From NCBI GenBank assembly GCA_009760855.2, contig WPIO01000010.1, positions 1,008,501 through 1,072,500 of the forward strand: 64,000 nucleotides of DNA, written 5' to 3'. This DNA comes from Cristatella mucedo (taxonomy: Eukaryota > Bryozoa > Phylactolaemata > Cristatellidae). Under the pieces are notes generated by a model, which did not search any database, was not told the DNA's origin, and saw nothing but the letters and a program-made list of their open reading frames with translations. This document shows positions 34,080 to 45,220 of this stretch, piece after piece (positions within the stretch are counted from its first letter, which is position 1; the number at the start of each line of letters is the position of its first letter). The position numbers and the translations under genes are program-made.

Positions 34080-36143
34080 ACCTGGTCATTAAAATTGTGT
34101 TCATATTTAAATTAAAAAATCACCATACTTTAAGAATTATTTAAATCGCATGCTTTTTTTTAGATATACAATTAGTCGACATACATTTGCAGCATCACTT
34201 GGATTACAACTTTTTCCATGGTTTATTACTCTAAGTTCTTTGAAATCTAACATTCCAAAGCACAGTGTCATAAAATTAGAATTTGTATAGCCTTTTGAAA
34301 CTGCAAGTGAGTAATTGATTGGGTCTGCGTGTCTTGTAGCTCTGTTTCTATTTGATTCATGGTCTGACAATAAAATAGTTTTTACAATTTGTTTCAAACT
34401 TGCTGCTATTGATTTTGCTGTGCATCTAATTCTTCTTTTTTAGTGATTAAAATTCTGTATCTGTCAAACACTTCTTTCGCTACTGGTATTATTCTCAAAA
34501 ATCTACCTGTATCCGGCTTAGTAAATATCTGATTTAGAAATATTCCTAACTAATACTTCGTCATATCATAGTTGAGTCTTATAATTAAATCTTCAAATTC
34601 TGCTTATAGTGTCTAACTCAAAATTATAGTATCTTTATCTTGGTAATTTAAATGGAAGGATGGATTTTCCAATTGGTATATTCACTTCTTGGTGACTGGA
34701 TACTCTGTTACATTTCCAGCAGCTACACAATCAGCTGGCGTCCTTTCTCCACTCCTACCAAGAACGAACCGAAATAGTGATTGATCAAAATAGTAACTAA
34801 TACATGTAATTCTAGTTAGCACTGTGCGTATTAGCATTGAGAAATATATCCTTTGTTATATATTCTATTCTGAAAACATTGTGTCTCTATAAGTTTAGCT
34901 TATTAACTATTTCGTCTCGAGAATATCTGGCATTTCAGCCTTCTTATTGTAAATCAAGTTCATTTCTCAATATTATGCAAATCCGTGCTAAAACCTATTC
35001 CAAATAGCATCGGTGGATATTTACGTCATTTCTGTTCGTTAAGTAATTTATTTACATCTCTTAGTGTTATTTATTTAACATCTAAATGTAATTAATCCCC
35101 CAACGCTACACAGCTGTGCCGAACGCACAATATGCAACTGATCCATCAATGTAAAGGAGCATTACATTTTTTCCACTTACTCGGATCTTGATCACATTTA
35201 GTTTGTCTGTAATTTTTAATTAGAAAATGTGTTGATTTATTACGTGCTAACGTAATCATACGTAACTAGTCATCCATGCCATTGAATTGAGACCAATTTC
35301 AATTTGAAGTTAGCTTATCAGGGTTCTCTAAATTTGTTAAATAAGAACTATAAAAGTCTGATAGATAGAAGATGGATAGAAGTCTGAGCAGCTCGTTCTA
35401 CTTCTTGTACAACTATTTCTTTAAATGCAATACCAAAATACAGCCTTGTAGTGAATTGAAGTGGTTAATCATTATATTAGAAAATGAACTTAATAAATCA
35501 AGTAAAAAGTTAACCATTCGGGACATGGAACACCTCCAAGCTCAGTAACGTAACTTAGACCTAGGAATTGCTTCCTATACTTTGTAAAATTATGGTATTA
35601 ATTAGAGCATTTTCCATCTTTTGGATAACTTATTGTAGCTAGAATTGGACACCTCATAGATCTTTTATAATTAAAACTGCATTTGTGTTATTGCAACTTT
35701 TATATACGGAAGGGTTTTCAGTATAACTAGCGTATTTGTGAAACCTTTTTGAAGTCAAAATTTGCCATCAAAATCTCTAATTAATCGTGTTTTAGGCTCA
35801 ATGAGTTCTACTGTCTTTTAATCCCTGGTTAGATTATTTAGTGTCATGTTTTCATGACTTTTAACTCATTAGTAAATTATAGTTTTTCCCACGCTCGCTT
35901 GACTTTTCAGGTAGACTTAATTTATTACTTAGTAAAGGAGTAATACAATGAAACTACTAGTCCACTTATTGATATGTTGATCTTTAAAGCTGTCCATCTT
36001 CCATTCCCCTCACCTAAAGCAGTATCTTCAGTTGCAATCGCGTTGATTTGATCAGCACCACCTTCAGATGCTTCTATAATTAATATACCACCATAATAAA
36101 ACCAAACCAAGTTAGATCCAATGTGTTTCACTATCCGGTGCAT
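34080..36143 (-). pseudogene. AT-rich block of decayed minus-strand coding sequence, unknown family
   Basis: The block lies between two plus-strand L2-A copies and reads as protein-like on the minus strand in pieces separated by stops and shifts. The best pieces are an open 72-codon frame 36143-35925 (ASEGGADQINAIATEDTALG), ELIEPKTRLIRDFDGKF (about 35812-35762), DKLNVIKIRVSGKNVMLLYI (about 35206-35147) and KPDTGRFLRIIPVAKEVF (about 34522-34469), plus 34397-34137. The residue mix is that of soluble protein rather than random AT-rich translation. No domain is recognised. It could be a captured gene, an old DNA element or a viral insertion. Whether the pieces belong to one protein is an inference. 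Confidence 0.35.
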
Positions 36144-36146
36144 AAT

Positions 36147-39100
36147 CTTTCCCGAAAACAGAAGATCTTGTGATTATTGTATACAGAAACCGACACAGCT
36201 AAGAGCTGTTTAAAGCTTATTTGCTTGCTGTTATACCATAGGTCATAAGAAATTACGTGCCTACGAACGTCTAACTGCTAATCATTTCTGACTTTCCTGA
36301 TCTCCCACACTGGCTGCAGCGTTAGGTACGTCGGCAACTAGTAACCTGAATACTAGTTATAAGCATGCCCACTTATTATCGATTCGTTATCTTAGTTCAA
36401 GTTCATTCCTAAATAGTATTGCTGTTGATAAGACCTGTGAATTAGGCCTTAAAAAAAGAAATCCACTTCTGAGCCGTTGCAGGGGGCTCGGCCGAGAGCT
36501 GAGACACCCATGCTCTGGCTGGAGGTGTGAGCGGAGAACCTGCTTTCTTGAACCGCTCAGAACGATCCCCTCAAAGCGTCACTGTGAGGCTCTCTAACTC
36601 AGTGGTTATCGTCAGGCCTGTTATAACTCTGGTGGCCCAACTTAATGTCTGTCTTTGGAATCCTCGTTAAATGTGCAATAAACCCCTAGTACTATGCGAC
36701 AAAATTTCTGAAAAAAGCCTCGACATTCTCGCCTTTAGCGGAGCTTGGCTAAAATCGATGAACTCACCTTTCATTAAATACGGTACCCCGATTGATTTGT
36801 CAGTCTTTCACACCCCTGAATCAATCGAAACTGGAAGCCAAGTTTCTGTTATCAGGCTCGCGACAGGAACTTCAATCCATTGTGCACCCTCGGAGCAGTC
36901 TTTCGCATCTATTGCATCGATTTCACCAGGTAACGTGCTACCGATAGTGGCAGTAGTCTAACGCCGACCAAGTACCAAGTCTTCATTTATCTCAAATTTT
37001 CTCAAACCTCATTTCGATTCCGTGTGCAAGAAATTGACCTTTCCACAGTATGGGTGCTTTTGAAATTCATTTTGATAACTCATCTGACTTTCCAGCATTG
37101 AATTTCGTGCATTGACTTACTCATTGTTTCTCGTAGCTTGCGTTCAATACTCAACTTAAATTAATGTTCACACACTTGACCAAATTTTCTTTTAAAACAG
37201 CATTTTGTCATCACCAATTCTTAGCAAATCCTGCTTATCTTACCACATGCATATCTCAAGCATTCAGTCAACAATGTGTGCCCTCCTCATCATCTAAAAC
37301 CACTTGTTAATCGCGAAACCTCAAGACCCTTGAAATTGATGCTGTCCAGTTACAAATATCTGCTTCACCTTGGCTGCCTGATGCCCTTTTGACCTGCCAT
37401 CATTGGTAGTTCACTAGAACACGAAGCTAGCTGACAAGCTTGACAACTTTGCACCTCTGAATAGGCCCATTGTGCGCCCTCGCCCAGACGGCCTGTGGTT
37501 TACCACAGACATTAAACTAGCTAGGTATACAAAGCCCAAGCTTGAAAAAGCATACGCAAGATCAGGACTGACTTTCCATCGACAGGCATACACGGACTAC
37601 TGTAGATTGTATCAATTAATTCGAGCTAAAGCCAAGGGTAGCTTCTATAAAAATATTGTTGGATCACAGATGCAAATCCAAATAGCTGATGTCGAGGGTC
37701 AACCGTTCTTTTAACCACTGTCACGTAAGGTCCTTCTTTAATGATACCTGTGATGATTTAGACGATCGCTCCTCTAGATTCTGTGACTAATAGGTAGACA
37801 AGATCTGGGTTCATGCCTAATGTGTCAATACTTCCAGCAATGCTGCCTCTCAATTTCACGTAGTACCTCAATGTTCATATTCAAGCAGGTCACTAGTGAC
37901 CTCGTCCTGAAGATCGTATCCCAATCAAAGATGACAACTAGTCATGTGGACCCTATTCCCACTGTCCTTCTTCTACGAAGCATTGATCTGCAGCTGCACT
38001 GCATAACTAACATCATGCACATGTCATTTGCCTCTGGTTCTGTCACATCCCAACACCTTCAAAAAGCCACTACTCAAGAAAGCGACACTAGACCAAGAGA
38101 AGTTCGGCAACTTCCGCCCAGTCTATTAAAGACGCTTGATTAAGAAGTGGCAGACCAGCTGAACTCATTTATTGAAACTTCAAACCTTGCTGGTCACTTT
38201 CAGTCTCCTTTTAAAGTTTATCATTCCACAGCGTCAGCATTGCCTCGGGTGTACAATGACCTGTTTGCGGTTTATAATCTCCCTCTTGCCGACGTGATTG
38301 CCAATCACAATCTAGGCTTTCACTTCTATGGGATGACACTAAGTTCTACCGCTGCTTTGACCACTCCTAGAACTACAGCACGTTCAATTCACTCAACTCA
38401 CTTGCTGCATGTATTAATGACATCCAAAAAGAGATAATAATAATGATAATGCATTTGATAAAGCGCCCTCAGAGAACTCAATCTCTATCTAGGCGCCTTA
38501 CATTAGCAGCACGTAATCTAAGATTGAATGATGATAAAGCCAACTTGCTAGTTATGGGCTAACCGAGTGTGATTCAGAAATTGGGAAAGCTAACACTCAA
38601 AATTCGCTCTGCCAGCATATCTCCTGTTAAATCTCCTCGAAATCTAGACGTCAGGTTCCAGGGTGATATTTCGTTGGACGACCGAATCTGCTTCACTGTC
38701 AAGGCTGCCTACTTTCAGCCACATTAGAGCATTAAAACTCGTGCTTGTTTGATTTTAATACCACTTCTATGCTAGTACGTGCATTTGTTATGTCCAATCT
38801 TGACCTGCAACTCGCGGCTTGCTGGCCTGCTGCCTCTACACTCCAGCACTTACAGCTGGCTCAAACTAAGCAGCTAGGCTTGTCTGCCGTGAGCATCACA
38901 GTTGCCAAAGCACACCACTTCTCGCCAACCTGCACCGGCTTCCAGTCAAGCAATGCATCGATTAACGGTTTGGTCACTCATTTCAGGTCGTTTCATTATT
39001 TGGCTCCAGCCTACCTATCAGATCTTCTCCCCCACCTGGCTAAGCATCGTACCACCAATATCGAACTGTTTACCTCTACAAATTTCAAATGCTTTGGAGA

Positions 39101-39470
39101 CCATGGCTGTCATTTCGCATGCTCGAAAACCCTAGTACTCACTCGTGACCAGCGTCACAACATCTCCTGAATTGTCAGCATTAAAAAATAAATTCAAAAT
39201 GCATCGATTAATGACAGCATTTAGAGGGTCCAAGAGATTCGTCCTTTATGTGCTTATGGGTGCTGACACTGTTGTGAACCACAGTGAACCAAACTTGCAT
39301 CGTGATCCTGTGCATGTCACCCCTAACCATGGTAGTCTTGTCATTTATTGAGCTTGCCACGGCTAACCACTTGATTGTGCTGCTTTTGCAGCATTTGTAA
39401 AGCGCCTAGAAAGAGATTCAGTTCTCTTAGCTTATTTATAAAATATATTATTCTTAATGTTGTTGTTATT
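36147..39470 (+). mobile_element. Near full-length L2-A copy 3, internally deleted
   Basis: The leader matches copy 1 from about 36147 (ATACAGAAACCGACACAGC). Endonuclease remnants (SGAWLKSMNS, near 36737-36766), the linker (PDGLWFTTDIKLARYTK, from about 37484) and RT pieces follow. Between about 38255 and 38266 the sequence jumps from the VYND block to the VYNLPLAD block, deleting RT motifs A and B. The catalytic FYADD region is also damaged (FHFYGMT). A tiny inverted L2-A tail is inserted at 38433-38503. The 3' UTR and hairpin end near 39470. Fully inactive. Confidence 0.8.
38433..38503 (-). mobile_element. Hairpin-only L2-A insertion inside copy 3
   Basis: (AAT)n, then GCATTTGATAAAGCGCCCTC through TCTAGGCGCCTTACATTAGC, is the reverse complement of the L2-A terminal hairpin and tail only. 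It interrupts the RT region, and about ten host bases are missing at the junction. Confidence 0.75.
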
Positions 39471-39569
39471 AGTATTATGATAATTGAATTGTCACCTGTA
39501 GTGATGGATTATACTCTATCAATTCTAGGTTGATTTTATGTCAAGGCAGAATTTAATGCCTTAGATAAG

Positions 39570-39710
39570 CAGGTCCTACAGTTGGTGCGAAATCATACCA
39601 CCAGGTTTGTCAGTCTTGGGCGTCACAGTTGTCATATCAAATCACTTTCAGATGACCTGCATTGGGTCCCCTCCTATCAATGTGTTTATCAAGTAAGGTT
39701 TAATGGTTGA
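39570..39710 (+). mobile_element. L2-A RT C-terminal fragment
   Basis: A broken frame shows LQLVRNHTTRFVSLGRHSCH and DLHWVPS, matching LQLVQNSAARL...RRSCH and DLHWLQV. No 3' end is attached, so it is a deletion remnant or broken copy. Confidence 0.6.
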
Positions 39711-40027
39711 TAAAAGTTGTCAATTCTTAGTCAATTCATTAGTTGCGTGTATAATTGATTGTGGGATTTGAAATGAGTTATTGCCATAGTTACTACAGTC
39801 CTAAGTTCTATAGTTTCTTAATGTGATTTACCTTACTTAGCACTGGGTTTATAAAAACTAAACTGCTATTGATATTACCCAGACTAGAACGCTACCTAAG
39901 ACATTTAGAAGCACAAAAATTGCAAAGAACAGAAGCAATTACATGGCCTTAAAGCTATTGCACAAAAATGATTGTATGTATGCTACAACGTAAGACTTTG
40001 GTTTTGTAATTACAATTTAGATCGACC
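39711..40027. other. AT-rich spacer
   Basis: No feature recognised. Confidence 0.3.
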
Positions 40028-40033
40028 TTTATT
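40028..40033 (-). promoter_or_regulatory. Poly(A) signal AATAAA
   Basis: TTTATT on plus is AATAAA on minus, placed 11 bases downstream of the stop of the 40427-40044 reading frame. Confidence 0.45.
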
Positions 40034-40043
40034 TATCCAATAA

Positions 40044-40427
40044 CTATAGTTTTGCAGGCTTTACAGAGCGTGTTTGAACTTTGCGAACGCTGTTTCTCAG
40101 TCCTGCATTTACTCGCTGAATCGTTGCTGCCGACTTATGAACTGATGGACTTCGGGTACTACTGCCGGAACGATCATGGCCACCACTAACAGAAGTGGAA
40201 TAAGTCAGAGTACCTCTGCCTCGTGTAATCCCTGACAACCCGTGCATTCTTTTGGTATTCCTAGTTGATATATTTCTAGAATATGAAGGAGTGATAGTTT
40301 GATGATGGTGACTTTTCGTTGTATTTTTTGTTCCTTCAACATTAAAAACCTCCGATAAATAGCCTCTGGCAACAGAAAAAATGCAGCAGATAGTAATACT
40401 GTTAATAACTGCTTTATAAAGCGCCAT
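40044..40427 (-). CDS. Candidate single-exon secreted basic protein, 127 residues
   Basis: The ATG at 40427 is preceded in frame by a TAA five codons upstream, so it is probably the true start. Residues about 1-20 (MALYKAVINSITICCIFSVA) form a signal-peptide-like hydrophobic stretch. The rest is rich in Ser, Thr, Arg and Lys with His and few acidic residues (KSHHHQTITPSYSRN, SVSGGHDRSGSSTRSPS). It ends with a Lys/Arg-rich tail and a TAG at 40044. A canonical AATAAA poly(A) signal lies 11 bases past the stop (40033-40028), which would give a very short 3' UTR. No family is recognised. A cationic secreted peptide is one reading. The alternative is a chance ORF, but the start, signal and poly(A) context together argue for a gene. 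Confidence 0.4.
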   Translation of the reverse strand: MALYKAVINSITICCIFSVARGYLSEVFNVEGTKNTTKSHHHQTITPSYSRNISTRNTKRMHGLSGITRGRGTLTYSTSVSGGHDRSGSSTRSPSVHKSAATIQRVNAGLRNSVRKVQTRSVKPAKL

Positions 40428-40604
40428 TCGATGACTTGGTGATTATTCAGGCGTTGAGAATCTCGCATTATGCGAAGGAACAGCAAATGGTTACTGTTAA
40501 AAAACATCTTGCTTAGGCATGCATGAAAAACCCCCATAGTATGATCCACAGAAAATCATGCAAATGCTTACAGAAAAACCCCACAGAGGCATTTTAGTCT
40601 AATC

Positions 40605-40870
40605 CACGTTTATAACCTGTGTGGTTTCCTTTAATTGATGGCACTGCCCCATCAGTGTATGAGTGGGCTGCAACACTCGATGAGGTATGCAGTCGGAACA
40701 TACTATTAGTGGTTGTTGTGCCAAGAGAGTAGCGGCACTCCGGTGGGCGAAATGGGTGATCAGAGTTTTGCTTCCCCTGCTCTGTGCATATTGGAATAAA
40801 CTGGTGGTGTTGCTCGTTAGCTGGCATTTCATACAGTTCGCCACAATAACCCCAACTACAAGCTATTTCT
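40605..40870. repeat. Direct repeat D1, left copy
   Basis: Shared with 42167-42425 in the same orientation. Common blocks include ATTGATGGCACTGCC, GATGAGGTATGC, GAGAGTAGCGGCACTC and GCTGGCATTT. Identity looks moderate, with small indels. The minus strand of both copies contains a MPAxEQ..Q.IP reading. Confidence 0.6.
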
Positions 40871-40879
40871 GACGGCTGA

Positions 40880-41240
40880 GGTGGCCTACAGCAATGGTGC
40901 TTGAGCAATTTCAAGCTGGCGATGAATTCGCACCTTAGCTGCTTGCCTGGGAGCTGACGCTCGAGCCGTGCCGTATCAATCCGACAGCAAGACACAAGTA
41001 TATGCCTCTATTTCTGGAAGGAAGCGCCTTCTATGTGTACTCTTACCTGCCTAAGACAATCAAGGATGACTGCCATCTGCTTCGTGAAGCTCTGGTGACA
41101 GCTGGATAGCCCCGTAGGCATGACTGCAGAGCACCGAGTTACAAAGGCTTGTCGGAGAGAAGGCTGCGACAGAAGGAAAGAAAAGCAGCATCCGCAATCG
41201 CCGACGGTGTGCTGAGCGACAATAGAATATCAGGATGCCA
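40880..41240 (+). pseudogene. LTR-retrotransposon gag-like fragment
   Basis: Gag proteins of Ty3/gypsy-type elements form the capsid of the replication particle. Plus frames read VLEQFQAGDEFAP (about 40899), then, after a stop, PLFLEGSAFYVYSYLP (about 41004-41051) followed by DDCHLLREALVTA. This is the conserved LPLfLeG.A...y..L......d...l..aL pattern of these gags. A stop after it is followed in the same frame by GLSERRLRQKERKAAS (from about 41138), equivalent to the F..RRL stretch. No zinc knuckle or pol was found. Composition is GC-rich. The reading is a decayed copy. The family assignment is moderate. Confidence 0.45.
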
Positions 41241-41689
41241 CCTTATGGCAAGTGGCGACAGCATTCCATGCTGGTATGGTTTGCCAGGCGCCGATGGTGG
41301 GCAACGAGGCAACGGCCGGCGAGGCAGCTCGAGTCACGAAGGTGACGTTGGCTTGCGACGAACAGGTGAGCTGTGAAGCGGTGCATGTCGGAGACACTGA
41401 ACAGGTCGGAGACCCGGAGCAAGTGGGTGACCCAGCACAGGTGATGCGACGTGGCGGCGGCACCAGGGGTCAAGGCGTGGCGAGCAGAGATGCCTGGTGG
41501 CGACAGCAGTTGTAGAGGTGGCTCCCGGAGACGAGGCGGTGACTTTCAAAGTGGTGGTGATGTTTGATGCACCAGTGGGCTGAGAGGATGCTTGGGCAAG
41601 CGAGGAGCCAGTGGTGGAGAAATATGTGACCCGGCCACGAATGCAGCAGGCTTTTTTCCATTGGACGTACGGTCGCCTGCCACCTCTGG
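41241..41689. other. GC-rich region downstream of the gag relic
   Basis: Plus frame 41252-41515 contains short Val-Gly-Asp repeats (VGDTEQVGDPEQVGDPAQV, from about 41390). Antisense frames are also open, as usual for GC-rich sequence. It may be the remains of the same element. Confidence 0.3.
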
Positions 41690-41885
41690 ATGGTGAGCCG
41701 TAATGGCTCACTAGGTAAGGCGGTTGCTTTTCACGCCCGCGGTCCCGAGGTCGGGGGTTCGATTTCTTCGGTGGGCGACCCTTTATGCTTTGCCTCGGCA
41801 AGCGGTGGTAATAGTCGTAAAGGCTCTTCTGCCGCTATGCAAAAAGAGGCTGTTAAATCAGCTAGTATTTATTTATTTAAGAGCC
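41690..41885 (+). repeat. tRNA-derived SINE, family S1 (best copy)
   Basis: A box TGGCTCACTAGG (41704-41715), B box GGTTCGATTTC (41756-41766), a body with GCAAGCGGTGGTAATAGTCG, and the tail GAGGCTGTTAAATCAGCTAG followed by (ATTT)n. All parts seen in the minus-strand copies are present and in order. The 3' tail does not resemble L2-A, so this family probably used another LINE. Confidence 0.7.
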
Positions 41886-42166
41886 GTTACTTAGCCTATC
41901 AACTAAGGAAGCAGACAGCCGAAGGGTACAGATCGTCAGCTAACCTCTTTCTGCGAACTTCGAAGCTGGCCCTGGTCGTACGGCCGGAGCGGACGAGCCC
42001 GGCAGACAACTTCGGCCAAGATGTGACCTGAGACAACCGGTGTGCTATGAGGACTGTGTGCTGACTGGTTAGTTTCCTCGTCGCCAAAGCAGCGGACCAG
42101 TGGAGCAGAGCAACTACGTGCTGCTCCGGCTACGTCATGGGTGGATCCCCAGATCAGACGGACGTG

Positions 42167-42425
42167 CGGTTTCGTTGGATTGATGGCACTGCCGCCGATC
42201 GTTGCACGAATGGGCTGTGACATTTGATGAGGTATGCGGTCGCAACGTGCTATTGGGGATTTTTGTGACGAGAGAGTAGCGGCACTCAACTGGGGGGGGG
42301 CGAGAGAGGAGATGAGAGGTTTGCTCTCCCCTTGCACTATGCCTAGTGGAATCAACTGGCGGTCTTGCTCTTCGGCTGGCATTTTGCGCTGTTGTTCACG
42401 ACGATAACTCAAGCTACAATCTGTA
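42167..42425. repeat. Direct repeat D1, right copy
   Basis: Second copy of the repeat at 40605-40870, in the same orientation about 1.56 kb downstream. Together they frame the gag relic and an S1 SINE. They could be old LTRs, or copies of another dispersed repeat. Clear TG...CA ends were not found. Confidence 0.55.
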
Positions 42426-42430
42426 CTCTA

Positions 42431-45220
42431 TCTTTCTAGGTTAAGCCAAACATGCAGGTTAATAGCCAAATCAACGGATCAATGGTGGGGCGATAACAAA
42501 TTGGCTCTCTTACCGTCGTCACGACTTGCATAATTTCGTTACCAACAACCATGCTGGAAAACGATTTATTCCAGTGAAGCCACATTAGAGTAAAATAGTC
42601 AAGTTTTAAATTGCATTTGAACATAATTAAATTAGGAGATGATGTTATTTTTACCACAATCAAGTTTCAAGCTTAGTGAGAATGTTCAGCTCCAAAATTG
42701 CTACTGTCCATATCTTGAGATTTATGAGACGCGATCTCGCCTGCAAACCGCTTACAAAATTCGAAAATCAAATTTCTACAAGAAGACTTTAAAATCAGTG
42801 CTTGTCCAGTAGATTTAAAAACGCGGTAAACATTTGTTAGGAAACGACGTCAGACACGGTCAGAAGCTATCGTATACGAATGCATTCTATACTAGTCGCA
42901 ACTTACGAAAGCAGAGGCTTAAAGATTGCTGGGATAGCCAAACCAAATAGACGTAGTCGTATTCTAGTTTAGACATAACTAGAGCTAGTATGACGGTTGG
43001 CCAGCGACAGCAGTATTCAGTAGACATACTTGACAGGGTGAGATTTCGTTATGACATGTGACTTCGAGAGAAACTTCGAAGGTCTAGAAGTTCCGTAGAG
43101 GGGCCGCCTAAATTAATGCACAACATGACCTTGAAACTCTATCACCATTAAACAGTTGTGTGAGGTGTCACTTTTTACAGTAGGGTATTGGTATCCTATT
43201 AATAAGGGTTCCAATAATTATAGTTTTGCTTTGGGCCATCTTCACAGACCGTAGTAGAGAAGGCGTGTATTAGTCATTACAAGACCTGATATTGATATTA
43301 AGGCCTAAAATGATGGTTACTACTGGAGTTTGCAAGCATAGAAGCTAAGGCCGACCACAAGAACCTATAAATATATAATTTCTGTAAGAATCGTTATCAA
43401 ATCAATTAAAGCTGATTTCCGCCAATAAAAAACTTTGGAACTTTACAGCCGATCTGCCTGATAGATGGCACTTGATTGGACAAAGTTGGAACAATAATTA
43501 ATGAGCTTAATTAATACACTTCTAATTTGTTTTTAAGCTGTCTGATCGTCGTTCTCTATCGATCAAGTTTTATGGTGCGATCATTAGTGTTAAACTCATC
43601 TGTTAGGATAACATGACATTGTCCATCCCAGTTCAAATGCTGCACTTAAAGGATCCTAAGTTGGCATATTGGCAAGGACTTCGGATCGAGAACAAGACGT
43701 ACAAAAGTCAGTGAATTGACTGAGATGAGTATTGTCAGCCAAGAAATGAAATCAAGCATGTTTTTTTTACAATTTCAGCCAAGTAATGCTTACAATGACT
43801 AGTGCATTGAAAGCTGGGTTAACCTGTTACACCGTGTTTAAAACACTGTTACACCGTGTTTAAAAACGGTAACATTGATCTTACATCTAAAATAGGTGAT
43901 AACTATTTTAGTGTTATTTCTATCTGCACACTTAGGATTAAATAAATAGGTATGCAATCTCAGTGATGGAAATAAAGCATGTTAAACTAGTTCAGTGTTT
44001 ACCTGAAATAAGTGTGAAAAGACCAAATTAATATAGGCATTCCAATTACATATCAACACTAACATTTTTGAGTTAATAAAAATCCAAACACGATATAGCT
44101 TGAACTTATCAAAAGTCTATATATAAGTGTGTGTAGGTATGTATGTATTTGTGTGCGTCCATATGTTAAGAAAATGTTATCAGAGTAGAATCTGACTTAC
44201 AAAATATTAGATATGCATAAGTGTGATTAGAGACAAAATAAGTACCTGGATTTTAATCAGAGTCACATGCCGTCTAAATTAAGAATAAGAAAGACAAGAC
44301 AATAAACACAAACGATCAATCGCACAGTCATAGGCATCACAACTCTATATCCCCATGGAATTCAAGTTCTGCATTTGTGAACAATGGCTTTGAGATTACC
44401 ATGCAGCTAAAGGTTATCGGCTGAATAGAAATCGCTTGGACCGTGAAATGGTGCACTGGTATACAGGGGGTTAATTCATTTCCTTAAATATCCTTATTTT
44501 ATAAGGTCGAACATAACACCGAGAGAGATTAGGGTGCAATGCTTAGCATAGAATGGTTTAGATTGAAAATGATAAAGGTTCACTGCATCAAAACCTCATG
44601 AACAGCATACACTATTTTCTTAAATACTTTTTGGGTGAAATTCCGGTGCAATAGAAAATCAGTTTAGCCTTTTAGGTACTAAAGCTAAGGCTTAAAGGAA
44701 AAAGTATAGATGTTCAGGTTTCAAGAAATTTGGATAAAAGCCGAACACATTTAAATTTTAGCTTCGGTGTAACGTTTAGTCAACTAGAGAACGTTACTTG
44801 CGATTATTTCTTTAAGGTGAAATTTTCTGCTGTAACAGTAACGTTGAGTATTTAATGTAGGTCATCAGAAAATTTAACCATTAAGTTCTTAAGCTTATAT
44901 GCTATAGCCAACATACAGAGACGAAACTCAATACTAAAAATAATTCACCAGAGTCAAGAGCTGAGCATGTTGTGTCACTGTTAAAGGGGAGCTTTCTGCT
45001 ACAGGAAAAAGACCAAGTCAGTGCATTACTTTACATACCAAGCTGATGAACCATTATATAAACAGAAATAACTGTAATCGAGTTTCTTGGTACCATATAG
45101 CGACTATTTATAACCTACGAATTAATGCTCTCTATTATTATAACGTTCTGCATGCCCTCGTGGAAGCATAGCCCCATACAAAATATGTTTAACATAATTT
45201 AGAAGTTTCTTAACGAGCAA
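42431..45220. other. AT-rich intergenic region
   Basis: No recognised repeat and no long frame. TTACACCGTGTTTAAAA is duplicated in tandem at about 43829-43864. It lies downstream of the 51420-45221 gene candidate. No AATAAA is seen on the minus strand within about 150 bases of that gene's stop. Confidence 0.35.

Noticed and set aside
41690-41775. A genuine tRNA gene
   Set aside because: A and B boxes are present, but acceptor- and anticodon-stem pairing are poor, and the sequence is repeated with a common body and tail. It is a SINE.
41334-42412. 155- and 158-codon minus-strand frames in the GC-rich island
   Set aside because: They cross the SINE S1 copy and direct repeat D1. Long antisense frames are expected in GC-rich sequence.
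44981-44998. Alternative last exon of the membrane-protein candidate (acceptor TTTTTCCTGTAG, short frame to TAA)
   Set aside because: The acceptor at 45278 is closer and stronger and gives a longer in-phase end. It is kept only as a possible alternative splice.
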